Shown piece by piece: positions 24,615-33,680 of a DNA stretch of 42,904 bases. The translations under genes and the position numbers were made by a program. Source of the stretch: Verrucomicrobiota bacterium. Its GTDB lineage: Bacteria; Verrucomicrobiota; Verrucomicrobiia; Limisphaerales; Fontisphaeraceae. The stretch lies in NCBI GenBank assembly GCA_037139415.1, contig JBAXGN010000050.1:1-42904 (forward strand), written 5' to 3'. The stretch's first letter is position 1; the number at the start of each line of letters is the position of its first letter. Below the pieces are notes generated by a model. That model saw only the letters and a program-made list of their open reading frames with translations. It was not told the origin of the DNA and searched no databases.

Positions 24615-25051
24615 CGCGGGCCAGGGCTGCATCAAGCTCGGTTTGGTTCAAGCCAAACCGCCAACGTAGGTGACGACGAACGAGTCTCAAACAGGACGGC
24701 GCGGGAAATTTTGGAGTGCGGTGGCAACTGCCGGGGGAAAAGGGGCGACGGGCGACACCGCTTTGGATTTGCTCCGTCCAGTTACGTGAGCGCGGGAGGC
24801 CACGGCGGCTTCCCAATGACGTCAGGCGGTATTCCGCCGCCCAGCGGGACGGGATAATCACAGGCTTGCTGGTGCGCCCATCCAAAGCGGCGTCGCGGCC
24901 CCCGTCACCCCACCTTGCCGCCGCACTCCAAAACCTGCGGCTCCCGCGCTTCCTTGGGCACGGGCCAAAGTGAGGGGGTACGGCACCACCGACCCTGCCC
25001 ACCTCGTATTATTTGTAACGCACCAACGCGTTTGATGCAGCCCTGGCCGCG
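24615..25051. mobile_element. MITE-like non-autonomous element with inverted ends
   Basis: The ends are inverted copies: CCAGGGCTGCATCAA at 24621-24635 and its complement TTGATGCAGCCCTGG at 25032-25046, extended outward by CGCGG (one base difference). Inside are an 8-bp hairpin (24639-24646/24653-24660), and two longer imperfect inverted arms, 24709-24768 and 24880-24933, which share TTTTGGAGTGCGG outermost and CCGCTTTGGAT innermost. No transposase is encoded, and no target-site duplication could be recognised with certainty. Confidence 0.55.
24970..25045. repeat. 76-bp dispersed repeat, copy 2
   Basis: Matches 13743-13818 at 70 of 76 positions by eye. Here it forms the right portion of the MITE-like element. 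Confidence 0.8.
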
Positions 25052-25126
25052 GGCCTGGTGGTTTAACAGTGGCTAAGATGCTGACGGCGAATCGAATAGG
25101 CGCGGCATGGCAGCGTCCAAACCCTT

Positions 25127-27841
25127 ATGCAAAGCATCACACGTCGTAAAAATTTTCAATGCCGCCTGCCAAAGGCAGTCGGGGTAACCGCCTTTGGGGG
25201 TAGGTTGCACGCTGGGTTGCTGGCGGGTTGGTTGGCCACTTTGGCGGCGGGAGGCGCAGCCGAGCCGGGACGGCTGGAGTTGCGCAATGAACGTGTGACA
25301 CTGGGGTTGGGCCAGGCGGAGCACGGTGCCATTGTTTCGCTTCAGGACGCCGGACATCAGGAATTCGTGGCCGCGCAGAAAAACCCGCGTTTGTTCACGC
25401 TGTCGTTCTCAAAAAAGGCCGCACCACCCGGCGAACAACTCACCCTGACCAGCGGTGACGCCAAAAGTTTCAAAGGAGAGATTCAGCGGGCCGGACAGGC
25501 ACAGGTTGCCACCCTGGTTTATGAAGGCTTTGCGCAATGGCCGTTCCGGGTGGTGTGTACCGCCAGTGTCACCAACCACGATCCGCTGGTGTACTGGCGC
25601 ATCGCGGTGCAGGTGCCTGAGGGGTTGGTGTTGGAATCGGTGCGTTTCCCATTTGTCGTGTTGCGCGCGCCGCTGGGGCAGAGCGGAGAGGACGATGCGG
25701 CGGTGGTCGGTTCCACCAAGGGCGGCGTGATCCGACGGCCAGGCGGGATGAAGGTTGGTTCCCTGGTGAGCATCGCGCAACCGGGAAACATGGCGGCGCA
25801 ATTTGGCTGTTATTATGATGAGCGCGCCGGTTTTTATACCGCCGCACTCGATGGCCGGGGACATCCCAAGCACCTCACGTTGGGTCGCGTGAATGAAGGA
25901 ATAGAAATTAGCTGGATCCAGGCCGGTTTTGCCACCGGCACCGTGGCGCGGGAATACGATGTGGTGATGACCACGTTTACCGGCAATCAGGGTGCCCCAG
26001 CGGATTGGCGCGATGCCGCCGATCTCTACAAAGAATGGGCGTTGAAACAGCCGTGGTGCGCCACGCCCTACGCCCAACGCCAGGACATCCCGGCTTGGAT
26101 GAAGGCCGGCCCCGCCATCGTGCGCTTTGGGCGCGAGTGGCTCGCCGAGCCGGACCGCATTGAACGCTGGCTGAGCAATTATTGGCAGAAGCAATTTCCC
26201 CAAGCTCCGTTGATCATGGCGTACTGGGGCTGGGAGAAGATTGGGACTTGGGTGACGCCGGATTATTTCCCCGTATTCCCCTCCGATGAGCAGTTCACCA
26301 AGCTGGTGGAGCGATCCCGCGCATTCGGCGCGCATGCGTTTCCCTGGCCCTCGGGCTATCACTGGACGCTGACGTATCGCAAAAACGCCGATGGCGGTTT
26401 TGAATGGGATGACCGGAAGCGGTTCGACACGGTGGCCCGGACCCACGCAGTGCAGACCCGTGACGGCAAATTATACCTGCGAACGCCAAGCTGGCTGGAC
26501 GGCGGAGATACCGCGTGCCTGTGCGGCGGCGATCCGTGGACCCTCCGTTGGTGGAACGAGGACATTTGCGTGCCGCTGGCCAAGCGCGGGTGTGAGATGA
26601 TCCAAATAGATCAAGTGGTCGGTGGCAAGTTTCCGGCGTGCTACGATTCTACGCATCCGCATCCGCCGGGGCCGGGGGTGTGGCAGACCGAGGCGTTTGA
26701 CCGGCAGTTGCAGACGATGCTGGCGACCATGCGGAAAACCCAGCCGGAGGCGGTGGTTTGTTTTGAGGAACCGAATGAGTGGTTCAACCATCGGGCCGGC
26801 ATTCAGGATTACCGCGATTGTGAAAGCCCGCATGAGTGGGCGTCGGTGTTCAATTATCTGTACCACGAGTTTCTCCCCACGTTTCAAAGCAACCCGCGCG
26901 GAAACGATCTGATGATGTCAGCCTATTGCCTGGTCAACGGCCAGATGCCGCACCTGGTGCCATCCGGGCGAGACCTCAGCGAGACGGTGTTGGTCAACGG
27001 TGGGTTTGAACCACGTGCGAGCGGACGCAATCCGCTGGCGGGCTGGGATCAGGTTCATGCCTACCAAGGCCGCAATTGGACTGGCCGGGCGTTTAGCGAC
27101 TCCAAGGAAAAGCACGGTGGCAGCGCTAGCCTGCGGCTGGAAAATACCAATGCCAGTGACATAGTGCAGGTCTCGCAAAACGTGTCAGCCAGTACAGACG
27201 GTTTCGCCGTGGGCAAGAAATATCGCCTGAGTGCCTGGCTGAAAACGGATCAGATGGCCGCTCCCAATGCCATTGGTTTCGGGCTTTTCGCCACCGGGAT
27301 GAAATCGCTGGGCAAAGGGGGACAACTCCGGTTTCCGGCAGCAGGCACGGGTTGGACCCGCGTGGCGGCTGAATTCACAGTGCCCGCCGAGACCACCACC
27401 ATGCGCATCATGATTAACCTCAGCGGCCTGGCGAAAGCCTGGGTGGATGATATGGCGTTGGAGGAACTCTCGCCGGATGGCACTGTCACACCTGCAACAT
27501 ACTCGACCGCGAGCCCGGAAACGAAGTTCATGCAACGCTGGGTGACGCTCTACCACGGGGAAGGCCGACCCTGGCTGCAATTCGGGCGCATGTTGCATCC
27601 GCCTAAATTGACGTGTGACACGACGTCATACAAGGCGCGGACCAAACAATCCGGCGGCAAGATCGCCTATAATGAGCGCACCACTGCCGCCGTGTTACAC
27701 AATGCGTTCCACGCGCCGGACGGCACTGAAGCCGTGGTGCTGGCGAATGCAACGCTTGACCCGCAACACGTCACCTTGGAATGGAAAGGCAAGTCCATGC
27801 CAGTGGACGTGCCACCAGCAGGCGCAATGTTGCTCAAGTAA
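25127..27841 (+). CDS. Secreted DUF6259 glycoside-hydrolase-like protein with CBM-like domain
   Basis: A 904-residue exported protein. The signal region (GLLAGWLATLAAGGAAEPG) lies about 30 residues in, so the true start may be downstream of 25127, but no better ATG was found. Residues about 48-300 form a beta-rich domain. The central barrel (about 300-640) has the DUF6259-type phrasing DLYKEWALKQPWC, APLIMAYWGWEKIGTW and RGCEMIQIDQVVGG, and the acidic run VVCFEEPNEWF. About 645-790 resemble a CBM4/9-type jelly roll (VLVNGGFEPRASGRNPLAGWDQVH, then YRLSAWLKTDQ and WVDDMALEEL). A C-terminal beta domain ends the protein. It is probably a glycosidase for a complex polysaccharide; substrate unknown. 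First gene of the hydrolase cluster. Confidence 0.78.
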   Translation: MQSITRRKNFQCRLPKAVGVTAFGGRLHAGLLAGWLATLAAGGAAEPGRLELRNERVTLGLGQAEHGAIVSLQDAGHQEFVAAQKNPRLFTLSFSKKAAPPGEQLTLTSGDAKSFKGEIQRAGQAQVATLVYEGFAQWPFRVVCTASVTNHDPLVYWRIAVQVPEGLVLESVRFPFVVLRAPLGQSGEDDAAVVGSTKGGVIRRPGGMKVGSLVSIAQPGNMAAQFGCYYDERAGFYTAALDGRGHPKHLTLGRVNEGIEISWIQAGFATGTVAREYDVVMTTFTGNQGAPADWRDAADLYKEWALKQPWCATPYAQRQDIPAWMKAGPAIVRFGREWLAEPDRIERWLSNYWQKQFPQAPLIMAYWGWEKIGTWVTPDYFPVFPSDEQFTKLVERSRAFGAHAFPWPSGYHWTLTYRKNADGGFEWDDRKRFDTVARTHAVQTRDGKLYLRTPSWLDGGDTACLCGGDPWTLRWWNEDICVPLAKRGCEMIQIDQVVGGKFPACYDSTHPHPPGPGVWQTEAFDRQLQTMLATMRKTQPEAVVCFEEPNEWFNHRAGIQDYRDCESPHEWASVFNYLYHEFLPTFQSNPRGNDLMMSAYCLVNGQMPHLVPSGRDLSETVLVNGGFEPRASGRNPLAGWDQVHAYQGRNWTGRAFSDSKEKHGGSASLRLENTNASDIVQVSQNVSASTDGFAVGKKYRLSAWLKTDQMAAPNAIGFGLFATGMKSLGKGGQLRFPAAGTGWTRVAAEFTVPAETTTMRIMINLSGLAKAWVDDMALEELSPDGTVTPATYSTASPETKFMQRWVTLYHGEGRPWLQFGRMLHPPKLTCDTTSYKARTKQSGGKIAYNERTTAAVLHNAFHAPDGTEAVVLANATLDPQHVTLEWKGKSMPVDVPPAGAMLLK

Positions 27842-27910
27842 TTCCTGAGCAAGCCCCTTGTTCAAAATAGTCCAATGGACATTTTGGAAAGACATAAACG
27901 GGTGCGTTGC

Positions 27911-27916
27911 TATACT
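27911..27916 (+). promoter_or_regulatory. Possible -10 box before the FGE-like/sialidase gene
   Basis: TATACT at 27911-27916 lies 12 nt before the ATG at 27929, with AAGACA at 27889-27894 as a possible -35 (16-nt spacing). If used, the transcript would be nearly leaderless. Only a weak pattern match. Confidence 0.25.
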
Positions 27917-27928
27917 CAACCAAGAAAC

Positions 27929-30037
27929 ATGAATATTAACTGGGTGCGTAGCGAGTTTGGGTTATGGCTGTTGCCCCCACAGCTAGCCCTTTTTTGCACC
28001 ATTTTGGCCCTGGCGTTTCCGGGTGCCTCGCAGACCGCCGAGCCGAAAGAGTTCACCAACTCGCTCGGCATGAAGTTGGTGCGCATCGAGCCGGGTAGGT
28101 TTATCATGGGGCAGAACGGTCCGTCGGCAGATTACCACATGAATAAGCATCCCGCCGAGTTCGATCACGCCGACTGGGATGAGAAGCCCGCGCACAAGGT
28201 CACCATCACCCAGCCGTTCCACTTCGGCGCGACGGAAGTCACGCTCGGGCAATACCGCCAGTTCAAACCGAAGCATCGTGCCCGTAGCGGGGATGACGAG
28301 GCGGCTACCGGTGTGAGTTGGTTTGAAGCGGTCGCGTTTTGCGAATGGCTCTCGAAGCGGGAAGGCAAAACCTATCGCCTGCCAACCGAGGCGGAATGGG
28401 AGTATGCGTGCCGTGCCGGCACGACCACATTGTTCAACACGGGCGACACCTTGCCCGCCGGTTATCAACATTGGTTCGGCGAGCTGAGCCGGCGCACCCT
28501 CTACTTTACCAACGGAACGATGCCACCGGAGTATCAGGTCATCACCAGCCCGGTCTCGCTGCGGGTCGCGCAGAATCCGTCGAATGCGTGGGGCCTGTTC
28601 GACATGCACGGCAACGTCGCTGAATGGTGCGCCGATTGGTACGGGCCTTATGAGGCGGATGCGCAAACCGACCCGCTTGGCCGCAGTGACGGCGATTTTC
28701 GCGTATTCCGCGGCGGCTGGCATTCGAGCTTCACGCGGCTGATTCGTTCTGCCAATCGCGGCGCTTGGATTCCGGAATCGGTCAGTGATGTCATTGGGTT
28801 CCGCGTGGTGCTGGGGGAATTGCCCAAGGGCAGTCGGTTGCCTCCACCACCGCCGCCGTTGAATGCGCAAAACGTGAGCCAGGGTCTCGCAAAACTCCAA
28901 CTGCCGTCCGCCGACATCCCATTTTTCTCCGGCCCGAACCCGTTTGTGAAAATCCCGGCGAACTCATCCGGTCCGCTGTTCTCGTGGCATAACCACAGCC
29001 CTGCGATTACCGAATGCCCGAACGGCGATCTGTTGGCGGCGTGGTTTTCGTGCGTGGATGAAGGTGGCAGTGAGTTGTGCAATGTGGCCTCCCGCCTGCG
29101 CCAAGGTAGCACTGAGTGGGAACCAGCTTCGCCCTTCTGGGACGGCGCGGACGTAAACGATCACGCGCCGAAACTCTGGTGGGATGGTGACCACACGCTC
29201 TATCACTTTGCGCGCGGCTTCGCGGAAAACATCCTGAGGACTTCCACGAACAACGGTGCAACGTGGTCCAAGGCACGCACTCTTTTTCCGCACGGCGAGT
29301 TCGGCAACCAACTGCTCCGTACGCGCGAAGGGTATCTTCTGATCACCCACGACTCGCGCACCACAGGTCTCGTCAGCAGCCGGGATGGCGGCCAGACATG
29401 GAACGCGATTGAGATGCTGAAGCGCGACACCGCCGCCGAAATACGGCCCGGCGGCACCGGGCATCGCCCACCCGGCATCCACGCGCCAATTGTGCAACTC
29501 GCGGATGGCAGCATTATGGCGATCAGCCGGCAGGATCCCAAGGAGGACCAGGCGCGTTTCCACGGCAAGACGCCTATCAGCATCACCCGCGACTGGGGAA
29601 AAACGTGGACCTTCGCCGAATCCGAGTTTCCCGCCATCAGCAGCGCGCAACGCGCGGTGCTCTTTCGCTTGCACGAAGGCCCGCTGTTGCTCTGCTCCTA
29701 TACCGATCAGGGCCTCAACTGGAAACAGCGCCAGGGGCTGCAATTCAAAGCCGCCGACGGCAGCGAGTTCACTGGTTACGGTCTCTTCGCCGCCGTATCC
29801 TTTGACGACGGCAAAACATGGCCTGCCCGCCGTCTGATTACTCCCGGCGGTCCCAAACGCACTGAACCGACGATTGATCGAGGCGCGTTCATCGTGAGCG
29901 ACACGATGGCGGAACCCACCGGGTACCTCGCGGTAACCCAAACGCGCGATGGCCGCGTCCAACTTCTTAGCAGCAAAAACCATTACGTCTTTAATCTCGC
30001 ATGGCTCAAAACCTTGCCACCCGCTCCCAAGAAATAA
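27929..30037 (+). CDS. FGE-like (SUMF1) domain fused to sialidase-like propeller, exported
   Basis: A 702-residue fusion from ATG 27929; an earlier in-frame ATG at 27875 would put 18 charged residues before the signal peptide. After the signal (LALFCTILALAFPGASQ), residues about 40-295 are a formylglycine-generating-enzyme-type domain (NSLGMKLVRIEPGRFIMG, then TEVTLGQYR, LPTEAEWEYACRAG, WGLFDMHGNVAEWCADWYG, IGFRVV). The catalytic cysteine segment of true FGE is replaced by RGGWHSSFTRLIRSANRG without cysteine, so it is probably a binding rather than a modifying domain. A Pro-rich linker (305-310) leads to a sialidase-like beta-propeller with four Asp boxes (STNNGATW, SRDGGQTW, TRDWGKTW, SFDDGKTW). 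It sits 13 nt before the next gene, which also carries a propeller. Confidence 0.85.
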   Translation: MNINWVRSEFGLWLLPPQLALFCTILALAFPGASQTAEPKEFTNSLGMKLVRIEPGRFIMGQNGPSADYHMNKHPAEFDHADWDEKPAHKVTITQPFHFGATEVTLGQYRQFKPKHRARSGDDEAATGVSWFEAVAFCEWLSKREGKTYRLPTEAEWEYACRAGTTTLFNTGDTLPAGYQHWFGELSRRTLYFTNGTMPPEYQVITSPVSLRVAQNPSNAWGLFDMHGNVAEWCADWYGPYEADAQTDPLGRSDGDFRVFRGGWHSSFTRLIRSANRGAWIPESVSDVIGFRVVLGELPKGSRLPPPPPPLNAQNVSQGLAKLQLPSADIPFFSGPNPFVKIPANSSGPLFSWHNHSPAITECPNGDLLAAWFSCVDEGGSELCNVASRLRQGSTEWEPASPFWDGADVNDHAPKLWWDGDHTLYHFARGFAENILRTSTNNGATWSKARTLFPHGEFGNQLLRTREGYLLITHDSRTTGLVSSRDGGQTWNAIEMLKRDTAAEIRPGGTGHRPPGIHAPIVQLADGSIMAISRQDPKEDQARFHGKTPISITRDWGKTWTFAESEFPAISSAQRAVLFRLHEGPLLLCSYTDQGLNWKQRQGLQFKAADGSEFTGYGLFAAVSFDDGKTWPARRLITPGGPKRTEPTIDRGAFIVSDTMAEPTGYLAVTQTRDGRVQLLSSKNHYVFNLAWLKTLPPAPKK

Positions 30038-30050
30038 TCAACCCGCTCGA

Positions 30051-32369
30051 ATGAAAACTCAAACCAACCGTTCCTGGTCCACGCTTAATTTGTTGTTGCT
30101 CGCGGCAACCATTGCCGCATGGCCGCCGATGCAGGCGGCAGAATCGCCGAAACTTGCGCCCGTCCTGCAACCGTTCGTGGAGGACCGCACGCTGGCGGGG
30201 GCGGTGATCCTCGTCGCCGATACGAATAAAATCCTCGCCCTCGAAGCGGTCGGTTGGATGGACATCGCGGCGAAAAAACCGATGCGCCCGGACTGCGTGT
30301 TCTGGATCGCCTCGCAATCGAAGCCAATCACGGCAACCGCGCTGATGATCCTGGTGGATGAAGGCAAGGTGAACGTAGATGATCCGGTCGAAAAATATTT
30401 GCCGGAGTTCAAGGGGCAACAGGTGAATCTCAGCACGAACGCGGCGCAGCCGGAACTCAAAGCGCCGCGCCATCCGATCCTCGTGCGCGAAATACTCAGT
30501 CACACAAGCGGCCTGCCGTTCAAGTCGGACATGGAAGAGCCGACGCTTGATTTGAAGCCCCTTGCCGAGCGGGTGCAGAGCTACGCCAAGATGGCGCTGC
30601 TATTTGAGCCGGGCACGAAGTCGAAGTATTCGAATGCCGGCATCAACACCGCTGGGCGCATCGTCGAAGTCGTCAGCGGGATGAGCTTTGAACGGTTTCT
30701 CGACGAGCGGATCTTCAAACCGCTCGGCATGAAAGACACCACGTTCTGGCCGAATGCCAGCCAGCTCACGCGGCTGGCGAAAGCGTATAAGCCGAATGCC
30801 AAAAAGGACGACCTCGAAGAATGCCCGATCGGCCAACTCAAGTATCCGCTCGATGACCGTGAGCGGCAGCCCATGCCAGCCGGCGGTTTGTTTTCCACCG
30901 CGAATGACGTCGCAATCTTCTACCGGATGATCGCGAACCATGGCATTTTCAATGGCCGCCGTATCCTCTCCGAAAAAGCCGTTGCACAGATGACTTCCGA
31001 TCAATCCGGGGAAGCCAAGTCCGCGTACGGTTTCGGTTTCGGCACCAATGGCCGAATCGTCACCCATGGCGGCGCTTACAACACCAATTCGCGCTATGAT
31101 CGCGAACACCAACTCATCACGATTTTCCTGGTGCAACACGCCGGTTGGGCCAGGGACGGAAAGAAGATTTTGCCTGCGTTCCAAAAAGCCGGAACGGACG
31201 CTTTCGGCTCCACACCTCCCGCGCCGACGGCAAACGCCGCGGCGGATGCGCACCTGGTCGTCGGCATTCCCGGTGAAGCGGAGGCGAAATCCAAAGTCGC
31301 GGTGCCAACCGTGTCGCCAGCCTCGAAAGAAAACGTTACCCTCTTCAACGAACCGGGCCGTTACGGCGGCTGGCCGGCCAATCACGGCCTCTGGCAGTGG
31401 GGCAATGAACTGGTGGCGGGCTTCGAGGTCGCATGGTACAAGCATCCGACCAACGATCACGCCGTGGACCGCAGCAAGCCCTTCGAGTGCTGGCAGGCGC
31501 GCAGTCTCGATGGCGGCAAGACTTGGAAAAACGAAAGTGACCTGCCGTTCCGCGAAATCGGTCATGAGAAGAAACCCGACCTGTTGAAGGAGCCGCTGGA
31601 TTTTACCGCGCCGAATTTTGCGCTCATGTTCCGCTTCGGCGGTCTGCATGCGGGGCCGTCCTGGTTTTATGTTTCAAATGATCGCTGCAAGAACTGGCGC
31701 GGGCCATTCTCATTTGCCGTCGAAGGTATGGATAAGATTTGTACCCGCACCGATCTCATCGTACTTGGTCAACGCGATTGCCTGATGTTCGGCAGCGCAG
31801 CGAAGCTGAGCGACGACAAGGAAGGCCGCGTATTCTGTGCGCGCACCACGGATGGCGGGTTGACGTGGAAGCTCGTCTCGCTCATTGGCCCCGAACCGGC
31901 AACCGGTTATGCCATCATGCCCTCCACGGTGCGACTGGCGAGCGGTGCGCTGGTGACGACCATCCGCCATGGCGGGGGCCAGAAACACAGCATCGCTGCC
32001 TGGCGTAGCGATGATCTCGGCCAGCATTGGGCTTCGCTCGGCGACGCCACGCCCGACATCGGCAGCAATCCACCGGCGCTCGTGCAGTTGAAGGATGGTC
32101 GTTTGTGTCTGACGTATGGTTATCGCCGCCGGCCATTCGGCGCGCGCGCACGGATCAGCAGCGATGAAGGCCGCTCTTGGGGACCGGAAATCATTTTGCG
32201 CGATGACGGGCTTACCGGTGACCTGGGCTACCCGCGCAGTCTGGTTCGCCCGGATGGCAAGGTCTTCACCATCTATTATTTCAACGGCCCGCGTGATGAA
32301 GACCGCCCGATTCAGGGAACTTTCTGGACGCCGCCCGCAGCAACAGCAACCGCTCGACAAACCCAATGA
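30051..32369 (+). CDS. Class-C-beta-lactamase-like serine hydrolase fused to sialidase-like propeller
   Basis: A 772-residue exported fusion; ATG 30051 gives a signal peptide (NLLLLAATIAAWPPMQA). Residues about 35-385 are a serine hydrolase of the beta-lactamase/penicillin-binding-like class: Ser88-x-x-Lys91 (SQSK), Tyr193-Ser-Asn195, and His339-Gly-Gly341 in place of KTG. Residues about 440-770 are a sialidase-type beta-propeller (RSLDGGKTW, TTDGGLTW, SDDLGQHW, SSDEGRSW). The catalytic Ser, Lys and Tyr are all present, so esterase or peptidase activity is plausible, with the propeller as a glycan-binding or second hydrolytic half. The preceding gene ends 13 nt upstream, indicating one operon. 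Its hydrolase half is closely similar to the next gene. Confidence 0.87.
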   Translation: MKTQTNRSWSTLNLLLLAATIAAWPPMQAAESPKLAPVLQPFVEDRTLAGAVILVADTNKILALEAVGWMDIAAKKPMRPDCVFWIASQSKPITATALMILVDEGKVNVDDPVEKYLPEFKGQQVNLSTNAAQPELKAPRHPILVREILSHTSGLPFKSDMEEPTLDLKPLAERVQSYAKMALLFEPGTKSKYSNAGINTAGRIVEVVSGMSFERFLDERIFKPLGMKDTTFWPNASQLTRLAKAYKPNAKKDDLEECPIGQLKYPLDDRERQPMPAGGLFSTANDVAIFYRMIANHGIFNGRRILSEKAVAQMTSDQSGEAKSAYGFGFGTNGRIVTHGGAYNTNSRYDREHQLITIFLVQHAGWARDGKKILPAFQKAGTDAFGSTPPAPTANAAADAHLVVGIPGEAEAKSKVAVPTVSPASKENVTLFNEPGRYGGWPANHGLWQWGNELVAGFEVAWYKHPTNDHAVDRSKPFECWQARSLDGGKTWKNESDLPFREIGHEKKPDLLKEPLDFTAPNFALMFRFGGLHAGPSWFYVSNDRCKNWRGPFSFAVEGMDKICTRTDLIVLGQRDCLMFGSAAKLSDDKEGRVFCARTTDGGLTWKLVSLIGPEPATGYAIMPSTVRLASGALVTTIRHGGGQKHSIAAWRSDDLGQHWASLGDATPDIGSNPPALVQLKDGRLCLTYGYRRRPFGARARISSDEGRSWGPEIILRDDGLTGDLGYPRSLVRPDGKVFTIYYFNGPRDEDRPIQGTFWTPPAATATARQTQ

Positions 32370-32475
32370 CCTCATTTACAACCGCTCCATATATGCATAA
32401 CCAACTTGGCAACGCTGTCTTCATCGCCATCAGCCCTTCAAGCTGCTGCCGTGGAGTGCCGGAGGTTGAGGACCA

Positions 32476-33630
32476 ATGGCAGCCATGATCAAGATTCGTT
32501 CCATTACGTTGTTGTGCGCGGCGCTGATCGTTTGGGCGGGCGTCGCCGAACCGCCAAAGCCGGGCTCCGCACTTCAGTCGTTCGTGGACCACCACGAACT
32601 CGCTGGCGCGGTCACTCTCGTAGCCACCGCTGACAAGGTACTCGACGTCCAAGCGGTTGGTTGGGCCGACCTCGCTGCGAATCAACCCATGCGCCCCGAT
32701 TGCCTGTTTTGGATCGCCTCGCAGTCGAAGCCGATCGCGGTAACAGCGTTGATGATGCTTGTGGACGAGGGAAAGGTGAGCCTGGATGATCCGGTCGAGA
32801 AGTATCTGCCGGAATTCAAAGACCAGTGGCTTGCGGCGGAGCACGACAATCAGCATGTGTTGTTGAAGAAACCGCAACATCCCATTGTCGTCAGCAACCT
32901 GCTTAACCACACCAGCGGGATGCTTTACAAGACGTCAATCGAGCAACCGACGCTCGACCTGTTGCCGCTCAACGCGCGCATGCACGCCTACGTGATGTCG
33001 CCGCTCCAATTTGAGCCTGGCACGAAACATCTCTATGCGAACGCCGGCATCAACACCGCCGCCCGTATTGTCGAACTCGTCAGCGGCCTGCCGTATGAAC
33101 GATTCCTCGCCGAACGCGTTTTCACCCCGCTCGGTATGAAAGACACAACGTTCCACCCCAACGCCGACCAACTCAAGCGCCTCGCCAAAGCCTATAAGCC
33201 GAACGCTGCCGGCACCGCGCTCGAAGAAGCGCCGATTCCCCAGCTCCGTTATCCGTTGGATGACCACACACGCTGCATCCAACCCGCCGGCGGTCTGTTC
33301 TCCACGGCCAGCGACCTGTTGAACTTCTACCGTATGATTCTCAATGGCGGTGTCTTTGCCGGTCAGCGAATCCTCTCCGAGCAGGCGGTTCGGCAGATGA
33401 CCTCGAAGCAGACGGGCAACTTACCGCAGTCGTATGGTTTCGGGTTCGACACCCAGGGTGGGCGAATTGGTCATGGCGGCACTTTCGGCACCGTATCATC
33501 CATTGATCGCGAGCATCGGCTCATCACGATATTCCTGGTCCAATACGCCGGGCCGTCGTCCAATCTTAACAAGTTTGTCCCCGTTTTTCGCAAAGCCGTT
33601 GCGGAGAGCTTCCCTGCCTCCTCCCCGTAG
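32476..33630 (+). CDS. Exported class-C-beta-lactamase-like serine hydrolase, paralogue of the previous N-terminal half
   Basis: A 384-residue serine hydrolase with signal peptide. GGAGG at 32461-32465 lies 10 nt before ATG 32476, which decides the start over 32485. The catalytic set is intact: Ser82-x-x-Lys85 (SQSK), Tyr187-Ala-Asn189, and HGG (333-335). Long stretches match the hydrolase half of the upstream fusion (for example MRPDCxFWIASQSKPI, VDEGKV, DDPVEKYLPEFK, NAGINTA, PLGMKDTTF), so the two arose by duplication. The propeller is missing here. A different substrate range from the fused copy is possible. A 106-bp gap without features separates it from the fusion gene. Confidence 0.87.
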   Translation: MAAMIKIRSITLLCAALIVWAGVAEPPKPGSALQSFVDHHELAGAVTLVATADKVLDVQAVGWADLAANQPMRPDCLFWIASQSKPIAVTALMMLVDEGKVSLDDPVEKYLPEFKDQWLAAEHDNQHVLLKKPQHPIVVSNLLNHTSGMLYKTSIEQPTLDLLPLNARMHAYVMSPLQFEPGTKHLYANAGINTAARIVELVSGLPYERFLAERVFTPLGMKDTTFHPNADQLKRLAKAYKPNAAGTALEEAPIPQLRYPLDDHTRCIQPAGGLFSTASDLLNFYRMILNGGVFAGQRILSEQAVRQMTSKQTGNLPQSYGFGFDTQGGRIGHGGTFGTVSSIDREHRLITIFLVQYAGPSSNLNKFVPVFRKAVAESFPASSP

Positions 33631-33680
33631 TTGTTGATCCTATTGCATTCAAACCACACCCACATCAAACAAACAAGACC

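Larger units (their letters stand above)
24578..25126. other. Intergenic region filled by a MITE-like element
   Basis: No gene is supported. Nearly all of it is the element at 24615-25051, including the CGGTTTGG/CCAAACCG hairpin (24639-24660), the long inverted arms (24709-24768/24880-24933) and the 76-bp repeat (24970-25045). Both zwf (minus) and the DUF6259 gene (plus) start outside it, so it sits between two divergent genes and occupies their likely promoter region. Confidence 0.65.
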
